Below, in pieces: positions 13,485 through 23,267 of a stretch of 64,000 bases of DNA. The stretch lies in NCBI RefSeq assembly GCF_011386835.1, contig NC_088794.1:66108506-66172505 (forward strand). Reading direction: 5' to 3'. Below the pieces are notes generated by a model. The model was not told where the DNA came from and made no database searches. It saw only the letters and a list, made by a program, of their open reading frames with translations. Source of the stretch: Chrysemys picta bellii. Its lineage: Eukaryota > Chordata > Testudines > Emydidae. Position numbers and translations under genes: made by a program. How positions within the stretch are numbered: position 1 is the stretch's first letter; the number at the start of each line of letters is the position of its first letter.

Positions 13485-14136
13485 AAGGGTATTAACTAAT
13501 CAGCAACATAGATTTTAAAAAATGGATCCCCAAAGTTAAGCTCCTAAATTCAGTTAGAGCTGCCCCATTTGGATTCTTGCTGCAAATGGTAGGCCAGATT
13601 GCCCATGACTCAGTTGCTGACAGTTCTGAATTGTACAGAATTCTTACAATTCTGAATTGTAAGACAATTTCCTGCACATCTATGTTTTCCTTGGAGGCCT
13701 ACGATACAAATAATGATGCATCCCAATCTTGCTTCGTTTGTGAGACATGATAGCATTGCAGCATAATAATAGTATCTGCGGTTATGTCAAATCAAATAAA
13801 AACCAGTACTATCATCTACTTATCACATGCTACACTCCTGCTTTGTGGTACACGATGATTACTAGCTGCAGTCTGAAAAAAAATTCCTCCCCCACCATTG
13901 TAGAATAATGCTCAATTATGAGGAGTTTATGCCATCCTTCAAAGCTTCTGTCACGAGCCGTTTTTGGAAGCAGAATAACAGACTGGGGGCAGGTCTACAC
14001 TATCACTTAAGTTGATCTAACTTACATCACTCAGGGGTGTGAAAAGGACATGCCCCGCCCCCTCGCCCCCGAGTGACGTGACCTAAACGCTCTTTACACA
14101 AGTGCTATGTTGGTGGGAGACACTCTCCTGCCAACA

Positions 14137-14389
14137 AGAAGAACAGGAGTACTTGTGGCACCTTAGAGACTAACAAATTTATTAGAGCATAAGCTTTCGT
14201 GGACTACAGCCCACTTCTTCGGATGCATATAGAATGGAACATATATTGAGGAGATATATATACACACATACAGAGAGCATAAACAGGTGGGAGTTGTCTT
14301 ACCAACTCTGAGAGGCCAATTAATTAAGAGAAAAAAAAACTTTTGAAGTGATAATCAAGATAGCCCAGTACAGACAGTTTGATAAGAAG
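14137..14389 (-). mobile_element. 5'-truncated Penelope-like element, 3' UTR only
   Basis: The reverse complement matches the 3' UTR of the Penelope copy at about 20163-20408 almost base for base: the 'cttatcaaact' start, 'gttggtaagacaactccc', 'gtccacgaaagcttatgc' and the 'ggtgccacaagtactcctgt' end. Only about 250 bp of the 3' end were inserted, the usual outcome of incomplete reverse transcription. It has no coding capacity. High similarity to the other copy suggests recent activity of the family. Confidence 0.9.
14185..14222 (-). ncRNA. Hammerhead-like motif in the Penelope 3' end (degenerate)
   Basis: Same arrangement as at 20325-20362: a CCGAAGA box in the place of CUGANGA, a stem II hairpin with loop TGTA, GAAA, a 2-bp stem III with loop TTAT, then TC at the expected cleavage position. 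The box lacks U4 and has an extra A before stem II, and I could not pair a stem I. Probably inactive or atypical. Confidence 0.35.
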
Positions 14390-15318
14390 TCCTGCCAACA
14401 TAGCTTCCACTTCTCATGGAGGTGGAGTAATTATGCCAATGGGAGAACACTCGTAGGATTCGTAGGATTTTATTTGTTCAAAGGAAGTATCAAAATATGA
14501 TTCTTCTTGTCTAGAATTTGCCTTTCCCTTTATGACTTGTGAAATAATCTTTTGTTGACAGGAAATGGCAAGGAACTGTGGGCAGCTTTCCATGAGAAAA
14601 GATGATTGTTATGTTTATCTTGTACCTGTCAATATATTACTGAGCAGCTTTTTGTCCTCTCCAGAAGCTTTCCAGTAAGAAGAGTATCAATGACTTCGAT
14701 GTTAGCCAATGTTTTATTAATGCCATCCAACGCACTATAACTTAGGCAGTGGATAAAGCAACTGTCAACAGCTTTGGGTATATGCTGCCCACAGCATATT
14801 TTTAGAGCTGTGAGAACTTCTATCTGGTAAGTGATTTCTCCAAGCTTGTGATCTAAGAGGCAGCATTTAAAAAAAATCCTACTTGTGCATCTCAAAACGA
14901 GGGTATAAACATATGTCTACATTTGTGCACAATTTCTGTGATTGCTCATGAAAGAGATATTGATATATTGATGCATGAAGATACAGTATGTCAACAACCA
15001 TTAATAAAATATAGAACAAGCCTGGAAGTCTAGTAGTCAGATAATCCACTTAAAGTGAAGCTCAGCATCTACTCTTTAGATGAGTGATTTAACAGAAAAT
15101 ACACAATGTAAGACTCTCAAAGTTAGACTCTTGTGGAAATTTGATCTGCTTTTTTCAGACTCTAGGTTTGATTCTATTACCATTGAAATCAATTGCAATA
15201 GATTTATAAAATGGCAATAGTATAGACAGGATAAGGCCATGAATATGAAGTGTCTCAGTCAATATAAGTTGCACAAGCTTAGTTATTGTTTTATTTATTG
15301 CCAACTTGTCCCTTCTCT

Positions 15319-15376
15319 TATATCTATATCTATATATCTATATCTATAGCTATATATCTATATATAGATAGATAGA
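15319..15376. repeat. (TATC)n/(TATA)n compound microsatellite
   Basis: Imperfect TATCTA and TAGA units, partly self-complementary ('tatatctata...tatagatagata'). Confidence 0.93.
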
Positions 15377-15829
15377 TGTAAAAACATAGCCTTGATCCAA
15401 AATCCATTGTAGTTAATGAACAAGTTCTCACTGAAGTCAATAGAACACCCCCACTGCCTTAGATCAGGCCTGATGTACTTTTGCTGTAGTGTGTTAGTCG
15501 TGTTCCTTTAAAAAAAATAAATTAGAATTTTTAAAATGCTCAGGAATGTGATAATACTATATTCAGTGGATTTGCTGTGGTTGTGGGAATAAGGAGGGTT
15601 ATTGGAATCCTCTGACTGAATGTTGTGCACATGTTAGTCATTTTAAACTAGTCATCAGTTTTCATTTAGTTACTGTGCATTGGTTACTGGCATTCAGTTT
15701 ATTATCCATTTGGTCTTATGGGGAAGACATGGTGCCTAATGCCATCTAGATCAGCACTGAAATGATTAGCCTGGCTTGTGCATTGGTTTGTGAATTACAG
15801 TTTATGCTCAATTCGTGGTTAATCCTAAA

Positions 15830-16185
15830 TGCCTAATGTTAGGGTCCTAAATATGTATCTGGGCACCTAAATATCAGCTTACAGTTTAGGGACAAGGAGT
15901 GAGGTGCTTTTGAAAATCCAAGTGACTTTCAATGGGACTTAGGCTCTTAAATCACTTGGGTACTTTTGAAAATCAAACCCAAGAATTTAAAATATGGTTA
16001 CCTAAAGTTAGACTCCTATGAGCTGTTTTTTTCAGAACCACTGGGCACCCACAAATCCCATTAAAGTCAATGGGAGAAGCAGGTGCTCAGCATCTTTGAA
16101 AATCAGGGCCACTAAATTCTTATTTAGGTAGTTAAATAAGTTGGATTTGTGAGTGCTCAACACTTTTTTAAAAATCAGGCCTTAG
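15830..16185. repeat. Degenerate interspersed repeat with 'ttttgaaaatc' and 'aggctccta' blocks
   Basis: Shares with segments near 41755-41950, 44195-44345 and 46060-46165 the phrases 'gggacttaggctcttaa', 'acttttgaaaatc' and 'ggtgctcagcatctttgaaaatcagg'. It contains 'cccattaaagtcaatggga'. The palindromic phrases suggest an old MITE or SINE family. Family name unknown to me. Confidence 0.5.
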
Positions 16186-17300
16186 GTGACTGAGGATGTG
16201 AGAACTTTGGAAGATTGTTATTGTTTTCCATTTGTGATTGATGTTATTGCAGCTGTTCTGCAGTGTGCATCCTCACAGATTGGATTAAATTTGACAGAGC
16301 TGGAAACAGCTATCAGTTGCACAGGACGTAAAATGAACCAAAGAACCCAAAATACAATTTTCAGCATGGAAAAGGCGAGCTAATGTAATCAACCATTCTA
16401 CATGAACTTCAGTGATGATTACCAGGGAGATCTTGACTGTCATGTGCAGAAGATTATTGTAACGCCTGCTACACCATACTTTCAATTTATTGGTTTTTGT
16501 TCTTTATTTATTTTATAAATTGGCTGTCTGCCATCCAATCTACTAGTAAAATATTGTCTGGTTCAGGATGAAAGAGAAGCTGTACCACAGAGCTGCAGCA
16601 TTATCTCACACCCATTTAACATCCTCAAAGAGAAAGTTACAGGATAGCTCTGATGAATGGAGATCAGAACAGTACCTAAGAGGTCAGTGGTCTCAAGGCT
16701 TTGGATAATGATGTTCTTATCTTCAGTGGAAAATGACCTGCAGAATACTCTGTAGACAAAATAATTACAGCTAGCAGCCTTTTATGAGCTCTGATTGTCC
16801 CAAAAATAAACCGATGTCATGCCAATTTAAGACATCATGTCCGAGTGACAGATTATTATTCCAGGGGGCATCACCTGTAAGGAGGTGTGTTGCTCTAAAG
16901 GTCTGAATATTGTGGTATCTGAAAATCCCTTTCAGAAGTTCTCAGGAAACTGGTTAGAAGTGGGGATTATGGTATCATTAATAAAGCTCTGTTACGACTG
17001 CAGTGTGCTGTAACTATGAAAGGAAGAACATGAAGCAATAGTTTAGCAATCTTGGCATCTTTGAGAGGGTACCAAGGACAACCCCATCTAAAATAAGAAA
17101 GTGTGTGTGTTCAGATCATTATTTGAACTGAATAGTTGATGGAAGGGTTTCATTTCTCCCTTGTCTCTGTTTTGGCTATGATAGAGACAAGTAACTCACC
17201 ATTGCCCTCCAGCCTTATGAAAGTTCAGCAGTGATTTTTAGGAGAACAAATGCTACTTCCTCTGTGTCTTGAGAGTATAGAGGCCAGGCCACATTATCCC

Positions 17301-17591
17301 TAGAGCTGGGTGAAAAATTTTGTCTGAAACTTTTTTTTGGCAAAAAATGAAGTTCGCTAACACTGAAACATTGTGAATTTGTGCCAATTTTACACAATTG
17401 TTCATTTAAATAACTTTAAAAAAGGTGTCTCAATATGAAACAGTCTCATTTTTGGTTTGAAATGACATTTTATTTCAAAATTTCCTTTAATTTATTTTTT
17501 TTAATGATTTTTCAAACATTTTCATTTTTGGTCCAACCCAACTTTTATAAATCGCCAACAAACTGAAAAATCTGTCCTTCACGTAGCTCTA
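17301..17591. mobile_element. AT-rich MITE-like element with 'tagagctgggtgaa' ends
   Basis: The left end 'tagagctgggtgaaaaat' is partly matched by the reverse complement of the right end ('tagagctacgtgaaggac'), giving short imperfect inverted repeats. The interior is rich in 'gaaat', 'aaaatttc' and 'attttg'. A second copy lies at 32051-32491. No coding capacity. Confidence 0.5.
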
Positions 17592-19030
17592 ATTATTACA
17601 TAGAGGTGACTGACACCACTTTTTTGTTAAAGTCATGGACTCACCCTTATTTTTTGGAATCTATAAGCCTGTGTCCACCTGTAGGAACAAAAGTGCATTC
17701 TTAACTCAAGTTAGCTAATTCAAGTTACGAACACACACACAAGGTCAACATGTCAAGGGCAAGGTTCCTCTTCAATAAAAATAGTAAGTTTCTATCCATT
17801 TTCCTTATGGATATTGTCTTGAGAATGTAACCCCAGGTGTTAGGATTGAAAATGTGTCAGTGTTTTTCCTAAATATCATGTAGTTATTCACACTCCCATC
17901 CCCACAATTTCATCCAGGACTGGACTTTGGGGATCCATGAAATCCACAGCTAAGGGGCTGTGCAGTTTTGGTGAGACCCAAGGTCAATTTGAGAGTGGAT
18001 GGGCTTGAAACTTGGGCAGCTGCTGATGGTGCTAAGGCTGCCATTCGCCTCTTCACAGTTGCCTGCAGCAGGGCAGTGCCCTTTGCTGAAAACTGTCTCT
18101 TGAAAAATATGTTCCTCACTAACACCAGGGCTGAATTTGACTCCAAATTGTACCTATCTTAGGGACTTTGAAGTATTCATTGCCTTCTGGCCAGAATAGA
18201 TGAAAGAATATGCTGAAAAACCTAAAAGACTTGCTGGAGAGAAGGTGTTTGAAAGCGCTTATATACCGTGCTATTGATCCCACGAATGGAAGAAAATGCC
18301 CAGTGGTGATAAGAGTTGCATGAATCTTTCATTGTGGTTTTAGGCTTTGTACCAAATTTGAAATTCAGTCCAGGTTTATCAAAAGGTCTGCTAAAATTTC
18401 CCACATTCAAGTGAACCTGAGTTGATGAATGGTTTTACTTCAAACGATGTGAACTGATGCTTCAACTGGGTTTCATCAGGTTTTTTTGGTTCTTTATACC
18501 TAAAATGGATAATGAACCCTATGGGATAAAAACCCACGTGCATGGATCAAAACTAAAGACGGGCCTAGAAAGGTTGGTTTCAGATTTGGTAAAGCCTAGG
18601 CCACTTTCCTTATTGACTGGTAGGTGTGAGGTTTACCAAAGTACAAAGTGTCATTGGTCAGGTTTTCTGTTGACAAAACCAAAACCCAGGGTGGTTTGGA
18701 TCCAGGTTCTATTTTATTTAAACACCAAAGTTCTAACTGGTCTGAGCTGGAATCAGAACTTCCAGATTTGGCTCATTTTTAAATGAAAAACAGAGAAGGG
18801 TTTGCATGAGTCACTGCTAATTGAAACCACATTGTTGTGTTGTTATCCTGGCCATGAGTAGAAATGCTAAACAAATTTAAAATTGTGCTTTTTAAAAAAT
18901 AAAATAACTAATATTGACCCTTAGGACTCATAACTCTGAGAACCCTCATTAAGTTACCCTGATGATTCTCATTATCTTTTTCCAGGAAAACATAAAGATC
19001 ATTAATTTAATAAATCCTATTCAGCCAACA
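17592..19030. other. No gene recognised
   Basis: Weak minus and plus frames of 60-109 residues (17910-18146, 18457-18786) have no domain. The 18200-18780 part contains 'ggttt'/'aaacc'-rich low-complexity phrases that may be an old repeat. Confidence 0.5.
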
Positions 19031-19175
19031 AAAAAAGATGCCACACCATAATTGACTCAGGAATTTGATATCAAATCCTTCCCCAAACAGCTACAAGAAA
19101 AATTCTACAACCTCATACCCCACAAACCCACCCCAGGGATATTCTACATCTTTCCCAAGATGCACAAATAAGGCC
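19031..19175 (+). pseudogene. Penelope-like RT, N-terminal fragment
   Basis: The translation reads LIPHKPTPGIFYIFPKMHK then a stop. This matches the conserved segment of Penelope-like reverse transcriptases in which a P-x-I/F-Y-x-L-P-K-I-H-K motif precedes RT block 1. The homology then breaks off at the start of the inverted segment at 19199. It is in the same orientation as the RT piece at 20415-21345, so both could be halves of an older copy disrupted by a later Penelope insertion. Confidence 0.6.
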
Positions 19176-19198
19176 ATGGTACTCTTACTGAAGGGATA

Positions 19199-19332
19199 TC
19201 AGCCATTCCCAGTCCTTATTCAATCCTGAGTTGATTGTGTCTTGATTTTCTTTGTTGGGCCTGTCTTGTAGGAGGTGACTTCTGGGTACTTGTCTGGCTC
19301 TGTCAATCTGTTTTTTCACTTCAGCAGGTGGG
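19199..19332 (-). repeat. Inverted, internally deleted copy of the Penelope coding region
   Basis: 19246-19332 is the reverse complement of 19405-19491 with one mismatch over about 87 bp. 19199-19241 is the reverse complement of 20075-20117 with one mismatch. On the minus strand these two pieces are contiguous, so this arm represents a Penelope copy lacking about 580 bp (19493-20074). Together with the right arm it makes a large hairpin with a loop of about 72 bp. Inverted or tandem terminal copies are a known habit of Penelope-like elements. Confidence 0.9.
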
Positions 19333-20134
19333 CATTTGCTCCAATCCCTCAGATAGAGACAAGCACCTACAAGATCTCTATCAAGCATTCTTAAAACTAC
19401 AATACCCACCTGCTGAAGTGAAAAAACAGATTGACAGAGCCAGACGAGTACCCAGAAGTCACCTCCTACAAGACAGGCCCAACAAAGAAAATAACAGAAC
19501 ACCACTAGCTGTCACCTTCAGCCCCCAACTAAAACCTCTCCAGTGCATCATCAGAGATCTACAACCTATCCTGAAAGATGATCCTTTACTCTCACAGATC
19601 TTGGGAGACAGACCTGTCCTCGCTTACAGACAACCCCCCAACCTAAAGCAAATACTCACCAGCAACCACACATCACTGAACAAAGCCACTGACCCAGGAA
19701 CCTATCCTTGTAACAAAGCCCGATGCCAACTCTGTCCACATATCTATTCAAGTGACATCATCATAGGACCTAATCACATCAGCCATACCATCAGGGGCTC
19801 GTTCACCTGCACATCTACCAATGTGATATATGCCATCATGTGCCAGCAATGCCCCTCTGCCATGTACATTGGCCAAACCGGACAGTCTCTCCACAAAAGA
19901 ATTAATGGACACAAATCTGACATCAGGAATCATAATACTCAAAAACCAGTGGGGGAACACTTTAACCTGTCTGGTCATTCAATGACAGACCTGCGGGAGG
20001 CTATATTACAACAGAAAAACTTCAAAAACAGACTCCAAAGAGAGACTGCTGAGCTGGAATTGATATGCAAACTAGATACAATCAACTCAGGATTGAATAA
20101 GGACTGGGAATGGCTGAGCCATTACAAACACTGA
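19235..20134 (+). CDS. Penelope-like element C-terminal region with GIY-YIG endonuclease
   Basis: C-terminal part of a Penelope-like retroelement polyprotein. The GIY-YIG nuclease of this family nicks target DNA so that the element's RNA can be reverse transcribed. In the 299-residue frame, about residues 1-34 come from the inverted arm and are not native. The linker follows, with a Cys/His cluster at C159, C164, C167 and H169. The nuclease covers about 190-290: VIYAIMC at 197-203 followed by CQQC, YIGQTG from 211, the basic KRINGHKSDI block (R222), and a Glu near 273-275. The nuclease domain is uninterrupted up to the stop, then a 3' UTR follows. RT is absent from this copy, so it is a 5'-truncated, probably inactive insertion. 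No promoter or native start is visible; the ATG at 19235 is an artefact of the inversion. Confidence 0.85.
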   Translation: MCLDFLCWACLVGGDFWVLVWLCQSVFSLQQVGICSNPSDRDKHLQDLYQAFLKLQYPPAEVKKQIDRARRVPRSHLLQDRPNKENNRTPLAVTFSPQLKPLQCIIRDLQPILKDDPLLSQILGDRPVLAYRQPPNLKQILTSNHTSLNKATDPGTYPCNKARCQLCPHIYSSDIIIGPNHISHTIRGSFTCTSTNVIYAIMCQQCPSAMYIGQTGQSLHKRINGHKSDIRNHNTQKPVGEHFNLSGHSMTDLREAILQQKNFKNRLQRETAELELICKLDTINSGLNKDWEWLSHYKH

Positions 20135-20408
20135 ATCTATCTCCCCTTGTAAGTATTCACACTTATCAAACTATCTATACTGGGCTATCTTGATTATCAC
20201 TTCAAAAGTTTTTTTTCTCTTACTTAATTGGCCTCTCAGAGTTGGTAAGACAACTCCCACCTGTTTATGCTCTCTGTATGTGTGTATATATATCTCCTCA
20301 ATATTTATTCCACTCTGTATGCATCCGAAGAAGTGGGCTGTAGTCCACGAAAGCTTATGCTCTAATAAATTTGTTAGTCTCTAAGGTGCCACAAGTACTC
20401 CTGTTCTT
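20135..20408 (+). mobile_element. Penelope-like element 3' UTR
   Basis: Continues directly from the GIY-YIG frame and ends 'ccacaagtactcctgttctt'. It matches the minus-strand insert at 14137-14389 nearly throughout, which fixes the 3' end of the element at about 20408. Carries the hammerhead-like motif. Confidence 0.88.
20325..20362 (+). ncRNA. Hammerhead-like ribozyme motif in the Penelope 3' UTR (degenerate)
   Basis: Order of parts: CCGAAGA (20325-20331), stem II GTGGGC/GTCCAC (20333-20338 with 20343-20348) closed by loop TGTA, GAAA (20349-20352), a 2-bp stem III GC/GC with loop TTAT (20353-20360), then T and C at the positions of U16.1 and the cleavage-site nucleotide H17 (20361-20362). 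Hammerhead motifs with very short stem III are established in Penelope-like elements. Against activity: the first box has C instead of U4, an extra A follows it, and no stem I is evident. Confidence 0.4.
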
Positions 20409-20414
20409 TTTATT

Positions 20415-21345
20415 GATAAACTCATCCGTTTCATTCTCACCCATAACAATTTTACATTTAAAATAAACACTTGTTCCAAACCATGGGAACATCCATGGGT
20501 ACTAGGATGGCTCTCCAGTATGCCAACCTCTTCATAGGTCACTTTGAGAGAGAATTTCTGGACGAATGCATCACAAAACCAATGGTATACCTGAAATGCA
20601 TGAATGATATTTTTATTCTCAGGAAAGACAACCTAAACTCCCTCATAGATTTCCACAACTTCAACAACCACCACTAATCTATCAAACTCTCTAGAATACA
20701 CCCACAGCAGCATTAACTTCCTGGACACCACAATTAGCTTCACTAATGGATCCCTACAGACAACTACACATAAGAGATCTGTGGATCACTACAAACCTTC
20801 ACAGATCCAGCAATCATTCCAGACACACCAAGAAATATGTTATCTACAGCCAGGCCCTGAGATACCATAGCATATGCTCTGAGGAAAGAGTCTGGGATAC
20901 ACAATTAGCACACTTAAAACTATCTTCACAAAATAAGGATACTTCACCAGAGAAGTAGATTGCGTCATGGAATGGGCCACCGAAATATCCCAAGAGAATG
21001 TGCTTCAATACAGAAAAAAACCCTGCCCCATCAGCATACCCCTAGTTATCACCTATCATCCCACGCTGGAACCTATACAGGGCATCACTGAACATTTACA
21101 ACCCATACTTGAGGGGACCACATTCTGAAAGAAATCTTTCCTGTACCCCCTTGTCTAGTCTTAAAACAGCCTTGCCAAGCGTCTCATCAGAAACAAGCTC
21201 CTCACAGACCAGGACTCACCAACTCAGAGCAGCACCAGACCCTGCTAGAACAACAGATGCAAAACCTGCAGGCATATCTCTACTGCTACAATGATCAGTA
21301 CCCCCAACAACACACCTTTAAAGATGTGGTGACGTCAATGGCCTC
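20415..21345 (+). pseudogene. Penelope-like reverse transcriptase fragment, decayed
   Basis: The frame 20471-20677 contains the GTSMGTRMAxxYANLFIGHFE block typical of Penelope RT, followed by YLKCMNDIFIL where the catalytic Y-x-D-D motif should be; one Asp is replaced by Asn. Downstream, INFLDTTISFTNGSL and later pieces can be read in shifting frames with several stops up to about 21345. It lies after the 3' end of the neighbouring Penelope copy in the same orientation, so it belongs to a second, older copy. Confidence 0.75.
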
Positions 21346-21429
21346 TTTTGGACAATAAAAGCCATCTTTTGAAGGTCCACTGGAATTAATGTGGCTATAC
21401 TGTTCAGACTAAAAAAAAGAATAACAATA

Positions 21430-21590
21430 TTGATAATTCATTGCAATTATAAAACCCCTTTCATCTGGGGATCCTAAAGCACTTCGCACATTTCAGCAAA
21501 CCAATGTCTCTGCACACTTGAGATATATGTCCATACCATTTTACAGCGGAAAAGTGAGGAATTAAGAGGTTAAGGGCCATATTGTCATGC
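21430..21590 (-). repeat. MIR/CORE-SINE-like fragment
   Basis: Shows 'cctaaagcacttcgcaca' followed by 'ccattttacagcggaaaagtgaggaattaagaggttaag', the antisense of the 'ctgtaaaatgg' core of MIR-type SINEs. Highly diverged. Confidence 0.5.
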
Positions 21591-22360
21591 CTTTACTAAC
21601 ACTGTAGTACCTTACTCCACCAGTGGCCCAAATGACTTCAGTGAGAATTTTTATGCTAAAAGGTGCTATTCAGTATGCGTAAGGGTATTACAGTTTGGCT
21701 TCTAAGTGACTTCTGCATGCTGAACCATAGGTGTAAGAGTTTGGAATGAAATACTGAACTTGGTCTCCTGCTTACATCTCTAAACACACACACTCTCCTG
21801 TGCCCCCCATTTAAAACAGAATCATACAGAGAAGCCACATTTTTCCACTGTAAGCCAAAATAAATCATCTTATCTGCTGGTTATTCACATTATCCCCGCA
21901 GATCTCATGGGATGATCTAGCTCCTAAATCTTTGCAAAAGTAATTGAATTGGTATGAAAACATTTGAAAATATCTGCTCCTGGGATACTCGGAGGTGCAC
22001 ACATTTCTTACAGATCATTCAGCACCTCTCTAGTTCCATGGATTTAAAAAATAGTACATTTTATTTGATCCCAATAGCTTGAATAACAGCAAGTTAAAAT
22101 GAAGAGGAAAGATAACTGTATTTGGGAAATACCGGTAATTCATTTTCTACTTGAAGGAACAGAGTGCTTCTGTATCCATGAAAGCTCAACAGCAAGCATG
22201 TGGTTGCCAATATTCATCTCAGGACTGGGAAGGAGAAAATACAAAGATAATTAATTTTACTCTTATTGTGTACAGATGAATGTTGTGAAGTGGAAGGAGA
22301 AATGTTGTTTGATTTCACCATACATAACTAACAGGAGTTTCATACACTTTCCTTCTGGGA
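21591..22360. other. No gene recognised
   Basis: No motif or recognisable repeat. The minus frame at 21656-21868 looks like chance. Confidence 0.55.
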
Positions 22361-22368
22361 CATGGATA

Positions 22369-22577
22369 CAGGGCCGGCTCCGGGCACCAGCTTGCCAAGC
22401 AGGTGCTTGTTGCGGCCTCTCTGGAGAGGGGCGGCACGTCCAGCTATTCGGCGGCAATTCGGCGGATGGTCCCTCACTCCCGCTCAGAGTGAAGGACCAC
22501 CCACTGAATTCCCGCCGCAGATCGCGACCGCAGCTTTTTTTTTTTTTTTTTTGCAACTTGGGGCGGCAAAAACCCTG
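22369..22577. mobile_element. hAT-type MITE, 'CAGGGCCGGCTC' family
   Basis: Starts CAGGGCCGGCTCCGGGCACC and ends AAAAACCCTG, flanked by perfect 8-bp duplications 'catggata' (22361-22368 and 22578-22585). The 8-bp duplication and CAGGG...CCCTG ends point to hAT transposase mobilisation. GC-rich with a T run of about 18 near the right end. Same family as 28398-28587 and 29305-29854. The overlapping frames on both strands are not genes. Confidence 0.85.
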
Positions 22578-22585
22578 CATGGATA

Positions 22586-23267
22586 GACAGAGAAAAAAAC
22601 CATGGAAATAAATAAGAGAAGACCTGTGATTGAACTGACAGTACCAACTATTTCTAGCTTCCTGGAATAGGCATTTGCAGGGTCAACCCTTTCTTACATG
22701 TTACTGAAGTTCTTCACAGTACAGAACCTTGGTTTTCAAAGGAAACACAGATCTAAGATTGTGGCAAATGACAGAGTTTCAAGCTTAATATATCTCAGCC
22801 ATCTGTTAGGAATAATTTGTGGCTGATTCCAATTTTTTTTTTTTTTTGGTAGGCAATACAAATCTGAATTGGCTTTTTTTTTTTGTTTTTATCCATTGAA
22901 TTTTCTGAAGAAACTGAAGGCATCTCAAACTCATCTTTATCATTATTCAGATAATGAGTTATCATCTTTGTCCTCACTTGAACTTTCAGGTGCTTATCCT
23001 AAAATTAACCTTTTGTGATGCACATGTATCTGAGATATGAATCTTTGGAGATGTCCTTTTTAGTCCTTAACCTTATTCATTTGTAGATATTAGGTGTGAT
23101 AAAAGAATATTTTGCTCTTCTACACAATAGCACATTTTCATATGAGGGTCCAAAAGCACAAATGAAACCTTAGAATACTTCCGAGGTAAAGGCTCAGGAA
23201 TAGGAATAACTTCAGCCTTGGTACATGGCACAATTGATGCTGAGCTGGGAACAATGAATCATGTAGA
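22586..23267. other. No gene recognised
   Basis: Contains two poly-T runs (about 22831-22847 and 22874-22883) but no element boundary I can define. Confidence 0.5.

Larger units (their letters stand above)
14126..14400. repeat. 11-bp target site duplication around the Penelope insert
   Basis: 'tcctgccaaca' occurs at 14126-14136 and again at 14390-14400, exactly flanking the Penelope-derived segment. Confidence 0.9.
13988..14455. mobile_element. Harbinger-like MITE interrupted by a Penelope tail
   Basis: The left end 'aggtctacactatcacttaag' resembles the outer end of the Harbinger element at 62166 ('gccatgtctacactacaaag'). The interior has palindromic 'acttacatcactcagggg...cccgagtgacgtgac' and 'tgttggtgggaga' / 'gccaatgggagaacact' segments, typical of MITEs. 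It was split between 14136 and 14390 by the Penelope fragment. The right terminal repeat is not recognisable, so the 3' boundary is approximate. The superfamily assignment is inferred from end similarity only. Confidence 0.5.
14456..17300. other. No gene recognised; old short repeats
   Basis: Contains a tetranucleotide-type microsatellite (15319-15376), a 'gatccaaaatccattg...agatcaggcc' palindromic repeat (15388-15472) and a longer repeat block at 15830-16185. The minus frame at 14629-14895 (88 residues) has a protein-like composition but no domain I recognise. The frame at 16186-16383 also lacks motifs. Confidence 0.5.

Noticed and set aside
19185..19505. Minus-strand 106-residue frame with the same peptide as the plus frame
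   Set aside because: It exists only because of the inverted repeat; it is the antisense-arm copy of the Penelope sequence, not a separate gene.
22263..22611. Frames of 74-111 residues on both strands
   Set aside because: They span a hAT MITE with 8-bp target duplications and end in translated poly-T or poly-A.
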